Position numbers and translations under genes: made by a program. DNA of 64,000 bases, from positions 496,001 through 560,000 of the forward strand of contig JAZARR010000167.1 in assembly GCA_037389465.1 (NCBI GenBank), read 5' to 3'. The stretch is from Baylisascaris procyonis (Eukaryota; Nematoda; Chromadorea; Rhabditida; Ascarididae). This document shows, one piece after another, positions 51,430-63,625 of the stretch (positions are counted from its first letter, which is position 1; the number at the start of each line of letters is the position of its first letter). The notes beneath the pieces were generated by a model that did no database searches, was not told the origin of the DNA, and saw only the letters and a program-made list of their open reading frames with translations.

Positions 51430-51874
51430 GAGATTGCTTGGTAATCTCGGTATTTGGGAAGCGAAACTTAGAGACGACAGGTAATATAGTGAAAAAGTAT
51501 GCTCCATGCATATCCGCATATCGTCTCCTTGTGGGGAAGGGGGAGGGGGTATGGGGACAGCAGTAGACAGCAGTAATTATAGCGACTTGCCACTTCTATA
51601 TAAAGGGCTTTCTCGTCTAGACGTTTGCATGACTTCTATCGTAGTTACTTATACATTTATGAGCTTCTATGGTATATCAACGCTTGAAATCAGGTTTTAA
51701 AACTGCAGCATAAAACACTGAAGAAGTTTGAATGAAAATATAAAATTCTACCTTCTTCTAGTGATACTAACACGTGCACAAAGATGAGGACTCATTGGGG
51801 CCAATGTAGATGTTATTTTTCTTCTCACCGGACATTATGAATATATATGAAGTGGTCTCATTGTTTGCAGATAT

Positions 51875-52556
51875 ATGATGATTGAAATAATGACATTTTT
51901 GGGAGCAGTCGGTGCAGCATGTTTCCGTATATTTTCAACTCTTTTATTGTTATCTATTTTTTGTGCATACCGTTTGCCACTCTCATATGGAAAATATTTC
52001 AGCCTAAGGTGAGGATCTGTCTGGTGTTTTGGTTTTATTATGCGATTCTGGTGGTTGAAAAAAAACACTTGCATTATCTCAATGTAATCAATGTGAATCA
52101 TTTATAAATATGACGATTTCAACAATTTTTTTCTTCCAATTATTTCCTTTGCAACCATTTGAAAATTTTCGATTTTGGGAGATGGACGCGATATTCCGCT
52201 ATTTTGCATCTACTTGCTATAACCTATGGGCTATACAATTTGCTGATGTTGCACGGTGGCAACAAAACCCTTCGATACCTGAGTCCCCTTCCACTATTGT
52301 TTATATCTTTCACTGCAGCCGCTATCACCACAATTTTGGTAGGTTACAGTTCATGTGCGCACAATTTTTTGTAAGGAAAGTGAACGTTTTTCGTTTTGTT
52401 AACTAATAGTCGCTATGTAAAAAATTTTTTACATTTTGACAGCCCATTTCTCATACATTTCTAACAGCCTACTTCTTGGCCATAGAGCCTCATCATTTGC
52501 GCGCTCGATTATCAAATCCGCGGAAGATACAGCAGCCGGCTGGTCAGAAATTGTGA
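51875..52556 (+). CDS. ERG28-like small four-helix membrane protein
   Basis: Three exons (51875-52008, 52182-52338, 52443-52556) join in phase to 134 residues. The ATG is 4 bases after 'attgtttgcag', a likely trans-splice acceptor. About four hydrophobic segments are seen. FRIFSTLLLLSIFCAYRL followed by WTRYSAILHLLAITYGLYNL matches the ERG28 layout ('R.F..W.lls...R', 'lY..t...f..A..h...E'), and the length is close to the usual 140. ERG28 proteins are ER scaffolds for sterol C-4 demethylation enzymes; nematodes do not make sterols de novo, so the role would differ. The second acceptor (tttgggag) is weak but phase supports it. Assignment is by pattern only. Confidence 0.6.
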
Positions 52557-52765
52557 TTTACCGCGATGGTTGATGCAGATTACGGCTAAGTATGCACTTT
52601 GAGCCGTTTTACCTTGAGAACGTTGTGCAAAGGAAAAAGTGGAAGCGAATTCAAGAAGTTTAGCTAAATCACTTGAAATGATTTCAGTTGTAGTCGAAAA
52701 TTTAAATTTTATTGAAAGACATTTAAAAAACCATTTTTTGATGTTTTTCCGACCATGATGTTTTG

Positions 52766-54568
52766 ATGTTACCTCATCGCTCTCTTGTGTCTGGTTATAA
52801 CAACGATGATTACTTGATAGCAACGATGTGCCTAATTATTCAGGTGCTTTGGTCTATTATTGATTACTATATCAATCGTGCCAACGTTAACCAGGGAAAA
52901 CCACGAATCCAGCTTTTATATATGTTGGTTTATGTTACTTCTATCAGTCTTTGCAGCCTTCCCGGCTTTGGTAAGTAAAATGAAGCACACATTATATTCG
53001 AATAGTCTTTGGACTGACGTTTCATGCTAGGAAAACAGTCTATTGCACCAGGGGTCCAACAGATTGTTTTGTTCCATTTTTTTCATGCACTTGAATTTTG
53101 ACTCGAGCTGTCTATGGCTTGATAATCTTAGTGTTTTGAATCTTAGTGTTTTGAATAATAAATTATTATTCCATTTAATCATTAAATGACCGGTGACCAG
53201 AAAGCGTAACTTCTATCGATTCGTGGTTTGATCGCTGATTGAAAAAGTTAAAAATCATGCGACCATACTAGTTAAAGCAGTGTAATCTTACAAGTTGTTG
53301 CATTCTCACCCCAGCTGGGAATGTTTTCGAAATAAAAAAGAAGCTGATATGATTTACGAATGTCAAATGTTGATTGTGCAACAACGCTATGCCTTGCTGG
53401 ATTCAATAAAATAATATTTTGTCATATTTCACTTCTATGCAGCTTAAATCATGAGAATAAACAGCAATGACCAGCAGCGTTGTTATATGAATGTTCACTT
53501 CTATGCACCTTTGAAAGTAACCTTTCTGAGTCATCGAAGTCAATAGATTCAGCTGAAGTAAAACCACAAGCAATGCCACTGAATTATGGCAACATTGATA
53601 TATCAAAATTGAAGTGAATTGATTGCAGTATGGGATATAATGATGCTTCTTGTGATCGTAGATCGCGATATTGCATCATTCAAAGAGATGCTTCATATCG
53701 CTACAAAAATTCAGGTACTTTTTGGATTTACTTCATCAACTTTGAGCATTTAAATTATTGGATCATTCCCTTTAATTAAAGCATTCAAATCCATAAAATC
53801 CAGAACTTTTTTTCATTCTTTCTCATATCCTGATGCACGCATTTCACATTCAATATTTCAATAGAGAGAAGCCAGCGATTGGAAACCATCGTGTAAAAAT
53901 GTATATGAGAGGCATATGTAAACGAAGCCGATCAGCATATCGGAAACCAAGAAGATGTAAATTTCGAGTTAGTCATGCTACGTATAATATGAAGCTATAA
54001 TTCGAAAACCAAACCAAGTTTAAAATCTCTACAAATCATCTAGATTAATATAGAAACTCACTTGTCGATTGAAGGTCCAATAGTACATTTCCTCCGTAAT
54101 TTATGGGGATGAGGAACAAAAGGAACGAAATACAATTGAAAGATCGTATTGTTATGTACTCAAATAACACAAATGAGAAGTCGTTTTTAAGTAACACATT
54201 GTGCTAATCAAAATTCACTAGGTGAAACATCCTGAGTTCAATCTTGAGTGCACTAGGACACTAAAATTTACGTGCAGATTTTTTTTAGATAAATTCGAGC
54301 TTTGGTATGTTGTAGGGATTGTGCAGAAAAGAAACGAAACTAGCGAAATCAATAAACGAAATTGAATACCGAAATTGAACATCGAAAGTAAAATCTTTAC
54401 TCAAAAATCCATCAAAATCATTTTCCTTCTCTGAGCACTTGTCTATTAGGTCAGTTAAACTGGAATGTGCCAAATGCCGGAGATGAGTACAATGAAAAAT
54501 TCTTTCAGTTTTTTGCTATTCGTCTTCGTCCTATTATTGTTTCGTTGTCAACGTTGTTCACATTACCG
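52766..54568 (+). CDS. Candidate membrane-protein exons, unknown
   Basis: A frame from ATG 52766 reads NNDDYLIATMCLIIQVLWSI and ends SLCSLPGFG at a gtaagt donor (52973). Phase-compatible blocks follow at about 53655-53715 (DRDIASFKEMLHIATKIQ) and 54509-54568 (FFAIRLRPIIVSLSTLFTLP), each between good acceptors and donors. No stop exon or family was found, and the start lacks a nearby acceptor. It begins about 210 bp after the ERG28-like gene on the same strand. Confidence 0.3.
54062..54459 (-). CDS. Candidate - strand exon pair, unknown
   Basis: Exon 54459-54401 (acceptor cattccag, donor gtaaag) reads LTDLIDKCSEKENDFDGFL. Exon 54158-54062 (acceptor 'atttgag', donor gtgagt) reads YFVPFVPHPHKLRRKCTIG. 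They join in phase 1. Their protein-like composition is the only other support, and they lie opposite the + strand candidate exons. Confidence 0.22.
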
Positions 54569-55360
54569 GTATTCCGAAATGCTTTGCCATGCTTTGGAAG
54601 GAAAAGCAGCACGAACGAATTGAAGATAATTGTGATTCCTGCAATAAGAAGAGAATGACATTTACGCAAGCATTATGGCCTATAAATTTAAATGTGCAAG
54701 AAAATTGCTCCGTCTCTCCAATTTTTCTTCCCATCCTTTCACAGTTCAAATAATGCTCACTATATCGCAAGCATATGATATTTATTGTTAATGAAGTAAT
54801 GCTCTTTTTGGGTGATAAAATGGAAAGATTTGGAAGTTCAACTTATAGTAGTATGTGAGCACGTTAGGATGTGCTTAGTGCATTAACGTGGTTTTGTAGT
54901 GCATTAACACATTCTAGAGGACTATTAAACAGTGCCTCAGGCCGATAGTTGCTGGAGTTGCCACGCTTTCATTGATCTCTGTATGTTGTGCAAAATTATC
55001 GGTTGTATATGTTGTGCTAACACTCACAAGTTCATAGATATTTTATCAGAAGGTTGGGTAATAGAGGTAAAAAAATTCATTACCTGAACAAACGGTCAAT
55101 GCTGTATCAATGAACAGCCTTAGAAACCGATTTATATCAATTCCGTTGAAATCATTCGGTTTTGCATTAATTATGCGGTAATAAAGAAAGCATTATTCAG
55201 CACATTCCCTTCTGCTTGTGCTGTTATATTTGATGCAAATTAAACGTTTTCTCTTCGTTCCAGTTTCATCTTTTTAATATTTGCTTCTGTGAATACAATG
55301 TTCATTCGAACGTTGATTAACCGTTTAATTTTTTTTTTTTTTTTTGCTCTCGAGAGTACG

Positions 55361-55449
<89 letters not shown>
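55361..55449. repeat. Interrupted (TA)n microsatellite with nearby poly-T
   Basis: TA repeats are broken by one 'tg' and one 'ca' in mirror positions, which keeps the tract nearly self-complementary. A 17-base T run lies just upstream (about 55329-55345). Confidence 0.95.
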
Positions 55450-55452
<3 letters not shown>

Positions 55453-58002
55453 AATTAATATTCACATATACGCGCTTATACTGCGCTTTTCAGATGTAAA
55501 CGTCATTGTTTACTTCTAATGTGTGAATGCTCTCCTCTCCCTCCGCAGCTGCGGCGATATGCTAACCATTTCTTGAATCACTTCACCAATTGTGCTGTAT
55601 CGTATACGAATGAATATTCATTAATTCATTATTTTCCCCACTCACTCATCATTTTCCACTAGCAATTTGCTGCCGATCATTCTCATCTCATTCACATAGT
55701 CCTTCACTTTCGTTACTCCTCGAAGCCAATTTGTTGACTTATCTATCTATGAAAGTTGTTTTGACTAAAAAAAGTTATTGAATTTTCTCTTTCTCTTTCT
55801 TCATGCGTACAAGAATCGCTCTTGCCACGCGTGAGTAGACTCTACGTTATAAAGCCATTCATCCGCACTACATCATCGATCTTTACGAAAGAATGGTCTC
55901 TAAGAGACTTTTGAACAATGAAACTAAAAAGGGAAGCAATACCCAAGCTATTGCGCATGTATGGAATTTCTCGCAGACGTCATTAAAGCAAGATTAACAG
56001 TTATTTCCTGTTGCGCACATCCGAAACCTCTCGCAAGTTTCTTCATAATCAACTCACGGATTCAGAGATATAGTTCTTAAAGATGAATTTCATGTAACTT
56101 CGAATTTTGAATCATATTATTAAATGTCGTGCTCATAGCTTCAATCGTTAATATGTTGGATTTAGCTATTAGATGGACCAAAGATCACATTTAGATGGAG
56201 GCCACGAAATGCCCTTCCATTATTTGGAGGAAAGACATATAAAAGGTGTTGTCTACAATTCCATTTTCTTTCCGTACCATTTCTACTTATCAAAGAACAC
56301 TAAAAACCTTGAACTTTTTCGAAGGGTAAATGGCTTTCCCCGAGGCGAAACTATCACGCTGAAAAATTATAGGAGACGGAAAACTGTTAAAACTTTATCA
56401 TCGCATCCTGTTACTATCATGAATTCACCTGGTCCGCTAATGAGAAGTGAGCCAATATGCTTCCACATATGCCTGCAAAACACGACAAATACACAACTCA
56501 CTTTACTACAGTGAAGCAAAATAAATGAAGCTCTATTTGGGATTATATACTGATATCCCCTATACTATATTTCCGCACCCAGCAGATTATTCTGAAGCGC
56601 ACAACTCTTCCTTTAACTGCTTAAAAAATTAAATGACACAACATTTCCACCACATGAAATACAGTTAAAAATATAAACAAATAGAGTTTTAGCAAAATTT
56701 TAGTAACATATTTTGTGCAGCATTCAGTGTGCAAGACCACCCAAGCAGAACATTGACTAGGAGAAGTCACTGTGCTGTTTAAGGCAACAACTTTTCGTCA
56801 GATAAGTGACGATTTATGGATGCGAATATCCGAAATTTCCATGCGATATTCAAAATAGAAAACATGAATGTTGGCTAGAGATATTGCTTTATTTGATACG
56901 GCGATCTATGGAACGCCATAAAAATAAATATTGAAAAATCGGTGAATTTGAAAGTGTTAGTAATGATGCTATGGTCATATCACCAAACAGTGTAATCATC
57001 TTGCACTGAGAAGAGCGTACATCTATCATCAGTTATAACTTTTCACCAAAGGATTCTTTTATTTGTTTCCATGACTTGCTTGCCTTTACTTCTGTGGAAT
57101 AGGTATCGGTGAAAAAAATCAGTGGAAGGGATGGCATGAGAACTTCGGAGAGTACCAGATCAAGTTATGTTCATCGACCGAATTCTTATGTATTGACTTC
57201 TGAGTAGGGAAGGTGGACAAATCGGAAAGCCTGTATATAGAATCGTTATAAGATATATGTTAAATAAGTAAGAGGAATCATTCAAGGACATGTATCGTAA
57301 TAGCAAGGCAGTCGCGAGATGGGTTGCAAAGAGAACAGACTGATTACGCGATCGTCATAAGTCTTGAATATGCGAATAAGGACCAATAGAACCGAAGCAG
57401 GTACAAGGTACTGTAGAATCATACTCGAGATATGAGTGACCCAACAATGGAAAAATTTATACCCAAATTCAGCACTGGAGACCATATGCATCAATGGAGA
57501 CACAGTTGACAGTTTCGTAAGAAATAATAAAATCGAACTCAATATGACGTCATTCGAGCAACTAAAAACAAAAAACAATTGCTGACAAACAACGCCAGTG
57601 AATTCCTTTCGAACTCGTCCGATCACTTCCTCATCATAAAATGGCCACATCTGACAACAACATTCCAAAATGAGATGAAAGTTCTCATAATGTTTAATCC
57701 AGTTATACCTATCTACAGTTAGTTATCAAAGTTAAACGCTTGTACGCTCTTACAGTGAAGCCTTTAATGTAAAGATTCATGACCACTATTGAGTGAATTG
57801 CGTGCTGAGGTTATGTGATGAATTAGACGATTCGATAGACGAATGGGACATTCATATCCAATGATTTGCATTTATCGACATTATAGCGAAGCCGGCATGG
57901 TTCAGACTACTTACTCGAACTTGAAAATATCCCGTCGATCGGTGATTTGTCTAGAAATTTTCAAATCTTCACTGAATAACATCCATCCACCCGATAATTT
58001 GT

Positions 58003-58005
<3 letters not shown>

Positions 58006-58060
<55 letters not shown>
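58006..58060. repeat. (AT)n microsatellite
   Basis: About 27 uninterrupted AT units in intergenic DNA. Confidence 0.95.
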
Positions 58061-58064
<4 letters not shown>

Positions 58065-59750
58065 CCTATATGAGCAAAAGAAGTTGTTCAAGGACGACGG
58101 ACTGAGGCCGCCACTAATTACATATGATTTAGAGATTCAGCCACAACTCCAGTTCAATACTGTGTATTTCCTTCAACGCGATCATGTTTTATTTGATGAA
58201 AAAGCTTCTGGTGACTATTTATTTTGAATATTCATTGCATTATGAATATAATGACATCGCTTTGACTGTCCCCATGAAAAATTCCTGATGAATCGTTGCA
58301 GTATGAGTCAGTTGTGAAGTCGGCACGTTTTACCATAAAACCAAACTGACTGTAAAACGAATGATCTCTAGCAGAACGTAATAATAGCAAAGGTGCATCT
58401 ATACTGAATAGCAATCGCAAATTTATTCAATATGGAAAATACGTGAGCGTATAATAACGAGGCTTCGGTATGATATCACCATAAAGTGCATCAAGCTGTG
58501 ACGACACCGAACAAATCAAGCCATCATTTCTGCACCACGATTAAAGAGGCTTCAAGAAGATTATCGGTAATATACCTATGAAACGCCTGTTGTTTCTTTG
58601 TCATATAAGATAAAACTATCCCAATTGAAATGCACCAGTGAAAAATTAGAATCTCGTCAACACTCAGTATCTAAAGTTAATTTGCTACATGGCACTGTGC
58701 CGCTATGCAAAACATGTTTTTCTACAAACGATTGTTACATCCACAAATTGCAAGAGGGATTATTACGAGATAGTGCTGCTCTTTGGGAAACGCATGAATG
58801 AAGGCACTATCTATGAGCAGAATTCATCACCAAATAATACTGAGAACTCCCTTTCTAGTAAGTAGCTGAGTTGCGATTATGACGTTCGGTTTACGATTCT
58901 CAGGAATATTCAACAAAAACAAGCTTATGATTGACTTATAATTCCTCATCAGTACGATTTGCAGCAGCAGCCTGTGCGCAAATTTCCGGGTATATGCTGC
59001 CTCGATAAAACGCCAATCATTCACACTTTTCAATTTTCTGTTGTTATGCACTCGAGTGATCTATGGTGATTAGTACTATATAAATGCACAGTTAAGCCCC
59101 ATCCCAACTTTATTGCACTCGCATCCTGACCAAAGAGAATTCCTTCCTCGTGCAGCTGTCCGATTTGAAATAGGCGACTAGTTAGGTGTCATCAATTGTT
59201 AAAATTTTAGAAGGCCGTTAAGGAGAAACCAGAATTTTTATTATCATTGCTTTATGCTTCGTGAATATGTGAGGCCATACTATCACCGTCAATGTTTTCT
59301 TGTCAAATTGAACTAGCAACTGATCCGTTGAAGCAGAAAAATACAAGTAAGACTGCCAGACCAGTGTTTATCGACACTTTATGCGATAAGGAAAATTCTT
59401 CGTTTGAATTATGGAGAAATGTTGGCCTTTCAGTTGCGTCAATGCGACCGAGTCTTGATGGCGCAAGAGAACATTTTGTTTGAGCATGATTAATCGATGT
59501 GATAGCACGATGAATAGGACATCATAATCGATCACTTTAATTTGTCAACTTTTTTGCATATTTCAATATAATAACAGCATTTGACTTGGGCTCCGTTATT
59601 CAAATCTGAAGGGGCTCTAATTAGCGAGGAAAATGTAATTGTACATTTAAACCGAAAGTTCAGCTAATAAAGAAGCCGTTTGGTCTGAATCTTTGAATCG
59701 TTATCGCCGTTTATTGAAATAAATAAAAATATATTTTCAGCAAATTAACG

Positions 59751-62724
59751 ATGTCTCGAGCGGCTCTTATTTCACACGTGATCGTTGGTCTCATCCTTCT
59801 GTGCATCATGATTTCCGTCATCTCCGCCCAGACGCCACCTCCGCCGTGTAAGCATCATTCGTCTCTCATGTCGTCGAGGAAGCAGTAGGAAAGGAAGTTG
59901 AGAGGTATTTCATACACAGGACACAGCTTTTTTTGCAAAGCAACTAAACGAATGCAAAAAGTAACACTCGAAAACACCTCGCGAATATCGTACAAAAATG
60001 GAAGTGCCAATTGATCTCATTTCGTGAACAAAGCAGCACAAGCTGTGCGAGTTTAAAATCAGTGGCAACCTTCCAAGATGGGGTGCTATAAGTCCAAAAG
60101 TAAGGATAAGTGTTCATGAGACAATTGAACCTCGAAGCCCTGGTAACGACAAAACCTTGGCAGCCATATAGTTGCAGCATCAAGAGGAACGAGGTGATTT
60201 TTTAAAGTTAGTATAACAAACGGCAGAGCATCGACCGATCTTATAAGAATACACTTGAACGGATGCAGTGGATTTTGAGTTGACCTATGCGGAGAGACGG
60301 GACAGATACAGTTAGTCGGCGATATGTAACTGACACAGGTGACTGTGCTAGTAATAAGGTGAAGAATTTTGTCGAGATGTGTTTTTAGAGGCAATTCTGA
60401 TCGTGCTGAAACGACAAACTACACAAAGCTTAGAAGTTGTGAACATCAAATGGGATCATTCTTCCGTCATGAAGTGGTTTTGAGCGCATGAAAATATGCA
60501 TTATTTGGATATAGCGTGCCCTCAATCTATCACTTCCAGCATGTCCATCGGTGGCTTACAACTGTCAACCATATTGTCGTTCGGTTGGCGGAACAGGACG
60601 TTTCTTCTGCATCTTTAATGTATGTCGGTGTGGTAAGTGCTTTTGACTTGTTTCAAGTTCATGAATACATTTCGGCATCATCTTTTCAAGTGGTTTCAAA
60701 ATAAAATCTACTGGGGCCAATACACGTCCCTAGGCTTTTTGAGATTAAAGGACCTTATATCTCTTCCAATGTTCATGATTGCCGCACTGCTTATTGCGTA
60801 TACAGATCATGAAAAAGAAGAAAGTTTTTGCTGGGTAATGACTGCCGGTCACTTTAGAACATCCCCGACGCAAACTGACATACCCCTATCATGAACTAAA
60901 ATGTTACCAAATTCCTTCTGAAAATCACGAATGTGCGTTGAGTCTCTTTCATTTTTTTATGAGAAGAAATAATAATTTTCAGTATAACGAACAAACAGAT
61001 ACCGAACGACTTTTCTGCGCAAGGCCGCCGTATCGATACAAGAGTAGACACTATCACGAGCATATCACGACATATGCGCCGCATTATCGACGATCATTTA
61101 CAAAATTCCATAGTTTCATTCATTTAGATTAACCAAATAATCTTCATGATTCTTGCAGATCATTCTCCTGTATCAATGGACAGAATTGGTCATCTTTCAG
61201 GGATAATAAATTTAGAATAATACATTTGACGCATATATATACGCATATATCGACATTCCCACACTCAATGCAGACAGAGATCATTTGCAGTGATCTCGAA
61301 CTGAATCCCCAGTTTTAATACCATACGATAATTAAATAGTCAAATTCTTTCATGTAATTAAGAAGCTTCTGATCATGCTGAAACGACAAACTATACAAAG
61401 CTTATAAATGCGCGCAGTTCCATGATCAAAAGGCTCGTGTGTTTCATAGTGAAGCACTTTCGAAAATCCTTTAATCCAGAATGATGCCCTCAACAGTTCA
61501 GCCTTAACTTAATTTTAGCTCCATACAAAAGGATTTAGAGTGAAAGCCATCTTCCGAACTTCCTTCAGTAATCAGTCGGATTTGGTGATCATGGAAGATC
61601 CCTTTGCCATCATACCATTTATTCATTTTTATTAACTGAATCCTCACCATAGAGTCACTGAATAAAGTGGCAGCTGGCTAGAACAAAGAAATATTTCATG
61701 GGCCAAGATGCGCAGACAAATGAATAATCGGAACGATACGAGCACTGAACACCCCTGTCCGTTCCCACTCGTAAATGTTCTTCCTTAGCGTGGTAAGATT
61801 CAGTATGAACTCGGCGGATTAATTGGGAAGCTGATGCTTCCACCATCAGATAATCACCGGTATGATGCACTCTTCAAAAGAATTGATCGGAAAAACATGA
61901 TTGGTAGTTCCGTTCATTACCACCCGTTCGTTATCGTTCGATGAGTTTAATTTATTAACCTCAAATCATATTGTGCACACAGATTCAAACCTGGGAAGAA
62001 GCATATATCATGTGATAATGACAAAATAACCGTGATGAAATTATTTGTTTATTAATCAGTAAAAACTAAAAGAAATATTTAAAAAACATTACAGCCCAAT
62101 CACAAAACCGATGCAAAATACGTCACAGAAATGTCATCATCGCCAAAAAATGGTTGAATTCAAATTCATTAAAACGATCGATTAAGGCAAATCACAAAAC
62201 GGTATGGCCAGCAAATTGCAAAATAGTGTGGCCAATGAGTTGGCGAATACTATGCAAATAAACTATGAAATGTCATGGCTTTGTATGCAAAAAAAATTGA
62301 AATGTAATTAAAAGCTGATATGTAATCGAAATAAAAATTCAATTGAACTCAGTTCAGTTCAAAGTGAATTGAAATCGAAGTGGAATGAAAACTAAATTAA
62401 ATTAAATTAAAGCAAAATTAAAATAGAATCAAAGTAGAATAAAATCGGAATAAAATGAAAGCAAAACTTTTAAAAATTGCGATGTAATCAAAATTAAATA
62501 AAATAAAATAAAATGCGAAAATAAAAAGAAAATAAAATTACGTTAAAAAACAAGCATGTTCTCCAATTTCAATTTGGAAATGAGCATATTTTTTCTCTTC
62601 TTAACCGATCTTGCTAACCTTTAGCTATCAAAATTAATTTGAATTTCCAGCCATCGAAACCGGAAGTCTCGCAATTAACCCAAACCAACCAAATCACGAA
62701 GAAGCATTTCACATAAAAACATAA
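59751..62724 (+). CDS. Secreted six-cysteine CS-alpha-beta defensin-like peptide
   Basis: Three exons: 59751-59847, 60540-60632 and 62651-62724, joined in phase 1 at both junctions. Sites are canonical: donors gtaagc and gtaagt, acceptors cttccag and tttccag. The ATG is 10 bases after 'atattttcag', a likely trans-splice site. The precursor has 87 residues. Exon 1 is a signal peptide (residues 1-26, cleavage after VISA) plus QTPPPP. Exon 2 encodes exactly the cysteine core, spaced C-x6-C-x3-C-x10-C-x4-C-x1-C, which fits the CS-alpha-beta consensus of invertebrate defensins. Exon 3 is a 24-residue hydrophilic tail. Gly is not at the usual -2 position before Cys4 (the gamma-core), so the match is by spacing, not full motif. 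An innate immune or antimicrobial role is inferred. Exon 2 is also open in another frame, but that frame does not join the flanking exons. Confidence 0.7.
62280..62560. repeat. A-rich degenerate 'aaattaaaat' tract
   Basis: Short words such as 'aaattaaa', 'aataaaat' and 'aaatcg' repeat with drift through the end of intron 2 of the defensin-like gene. It is purine-rich low complexity with no coding sense. Confidence 0.75.
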
Positions 62725-62955
62725 AGTGTAAAAAGTCAACGAGAGCTCATTTCAATCTTAATATTGCTCCAGTCGGTTGATCATTTAGAATGGACGCTTC
62801 TAAAGCTTGTTTCTAATGTCTCTGCGATCACTTGTCAACCAGCTAGAGAGCAAAAAAAAAAAAAGAAAAACGCAAATCAAGCAAGGCTCATTGGCGTTCT
62901 TCAAGATATTGTTTTTCCGCAGTTGGATCGATGCGCTGACGCAGCAAATAACGCA

Positions 62956-63625
62956 ATGCGTCACGTGCCCCTTTGCAAGCCGGGGGCACTTAACCGGACT
63001 GTCAGTGTTTTGTTGTTTTCATTTCGCGCTTCCTCGACCGCTTCGTAAACGAGTAATTGCTCTAAATGTCTTCGGTTAGTTATTTTAAATTGTTTCGACA
63101 CTTAAAACAGCAATAAATTGCTTTAAATTAACCACAAAAGTATTGGAATCTTCTATTTTCCGCCATTCATTTCATTTCAGTGATCGTTTTTATTAATTTG
63201 TGTACATTCGGGTTTGCAAGGTGTACCATAATCACCTCATATTTTTACATCTCCATATGTTTATGTGTCGGTCTATCTGGTACTAACCACCTGATAGGGC
63301 TGATTTTCAAGTTGATGAATTACCTTAAAATGATGTAATACCACTCTCAGTATCTAGATTTTTCCGCAGTCTTACGTGTTAATGTTGCGCTAAGCTTCCC
63401 AGGTTTCTTTGCATTGCTATGATAAATATCCACCGTTTTCTTATAAATCTCTCATAAAATCTCTCATATAATAAATAGTGTTGACTGATCGCCAAAGTGT
63501 AGTGGTTGTTTCCATAAAATACAAATAATTTGCAGAGCGGTCGTGGAGAAGGAGCGATTCGAGAGGCAGGCGGCGCTTTTGGAAAGCTTGAAGCTGCGAG
63601 AGAGGAAAAATATTTTCATGACATG
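62956..63625 (+). CDS. Mitochondrial ATP synthase inhibitor IF1, 5' part
   Basis: Exon 2 (ending 63625 at donor gtactg) encodes AIREAGGAFGKLEAA followed by REEKYF, the hallmark inhibitory segment of IF1, which blocks ATP hydrolysis by F1 when the membrane potential collapses. The proposed exon 1 (62956-63044, donor gtaaac) starts MRHVPLCKPGALNRTV, basic and hydroxylated with no acidic residue, a good matrix-targeting presequence ending FRASSTA. Phase requires exon 2 to begin at 63538, using the second AG of 'tttgcagag'; the first AG (exon from 63536) would shift the frame. The C-terminal coiled-coil exon is beyond the window. An acceptor (tttttccgcag, ending 62922) may be the trans-splice site; a two-codon upstream ORF (62931) follows it. 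Confidence 0.8.

Larger units (their letters stand above)
54569..59740. other. Intergenic stretch
   Basis: It holds (TA)n tracts and no supported gene. A - strand frame at 57282-57668 (128 codons) has hydrophobic segments ending VLLVLIRIFKTYDDR, and another near 53850-53960 has FLVSDMLIGFVYICLSYTF. Both resemble nematode serpentine receptors and may be decayed copies. The + frames at 56173-56514 and 58598-58801 lack splice framing. Confidence 0.4.

Noticed and set aside
54467..54640. Short + frame beginning with a hydrophobic signal-like stretch
   Set aside because: Only about 49 codons, no cysteine framework or processing sites that make sense, and no splice support.
59944..60394. Two overlapping - strand frames in intron 1 of the defensin-like gene
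   Set aside because: I tested them for retrotransposon and receptor motifs and found none; composition is not convincing.
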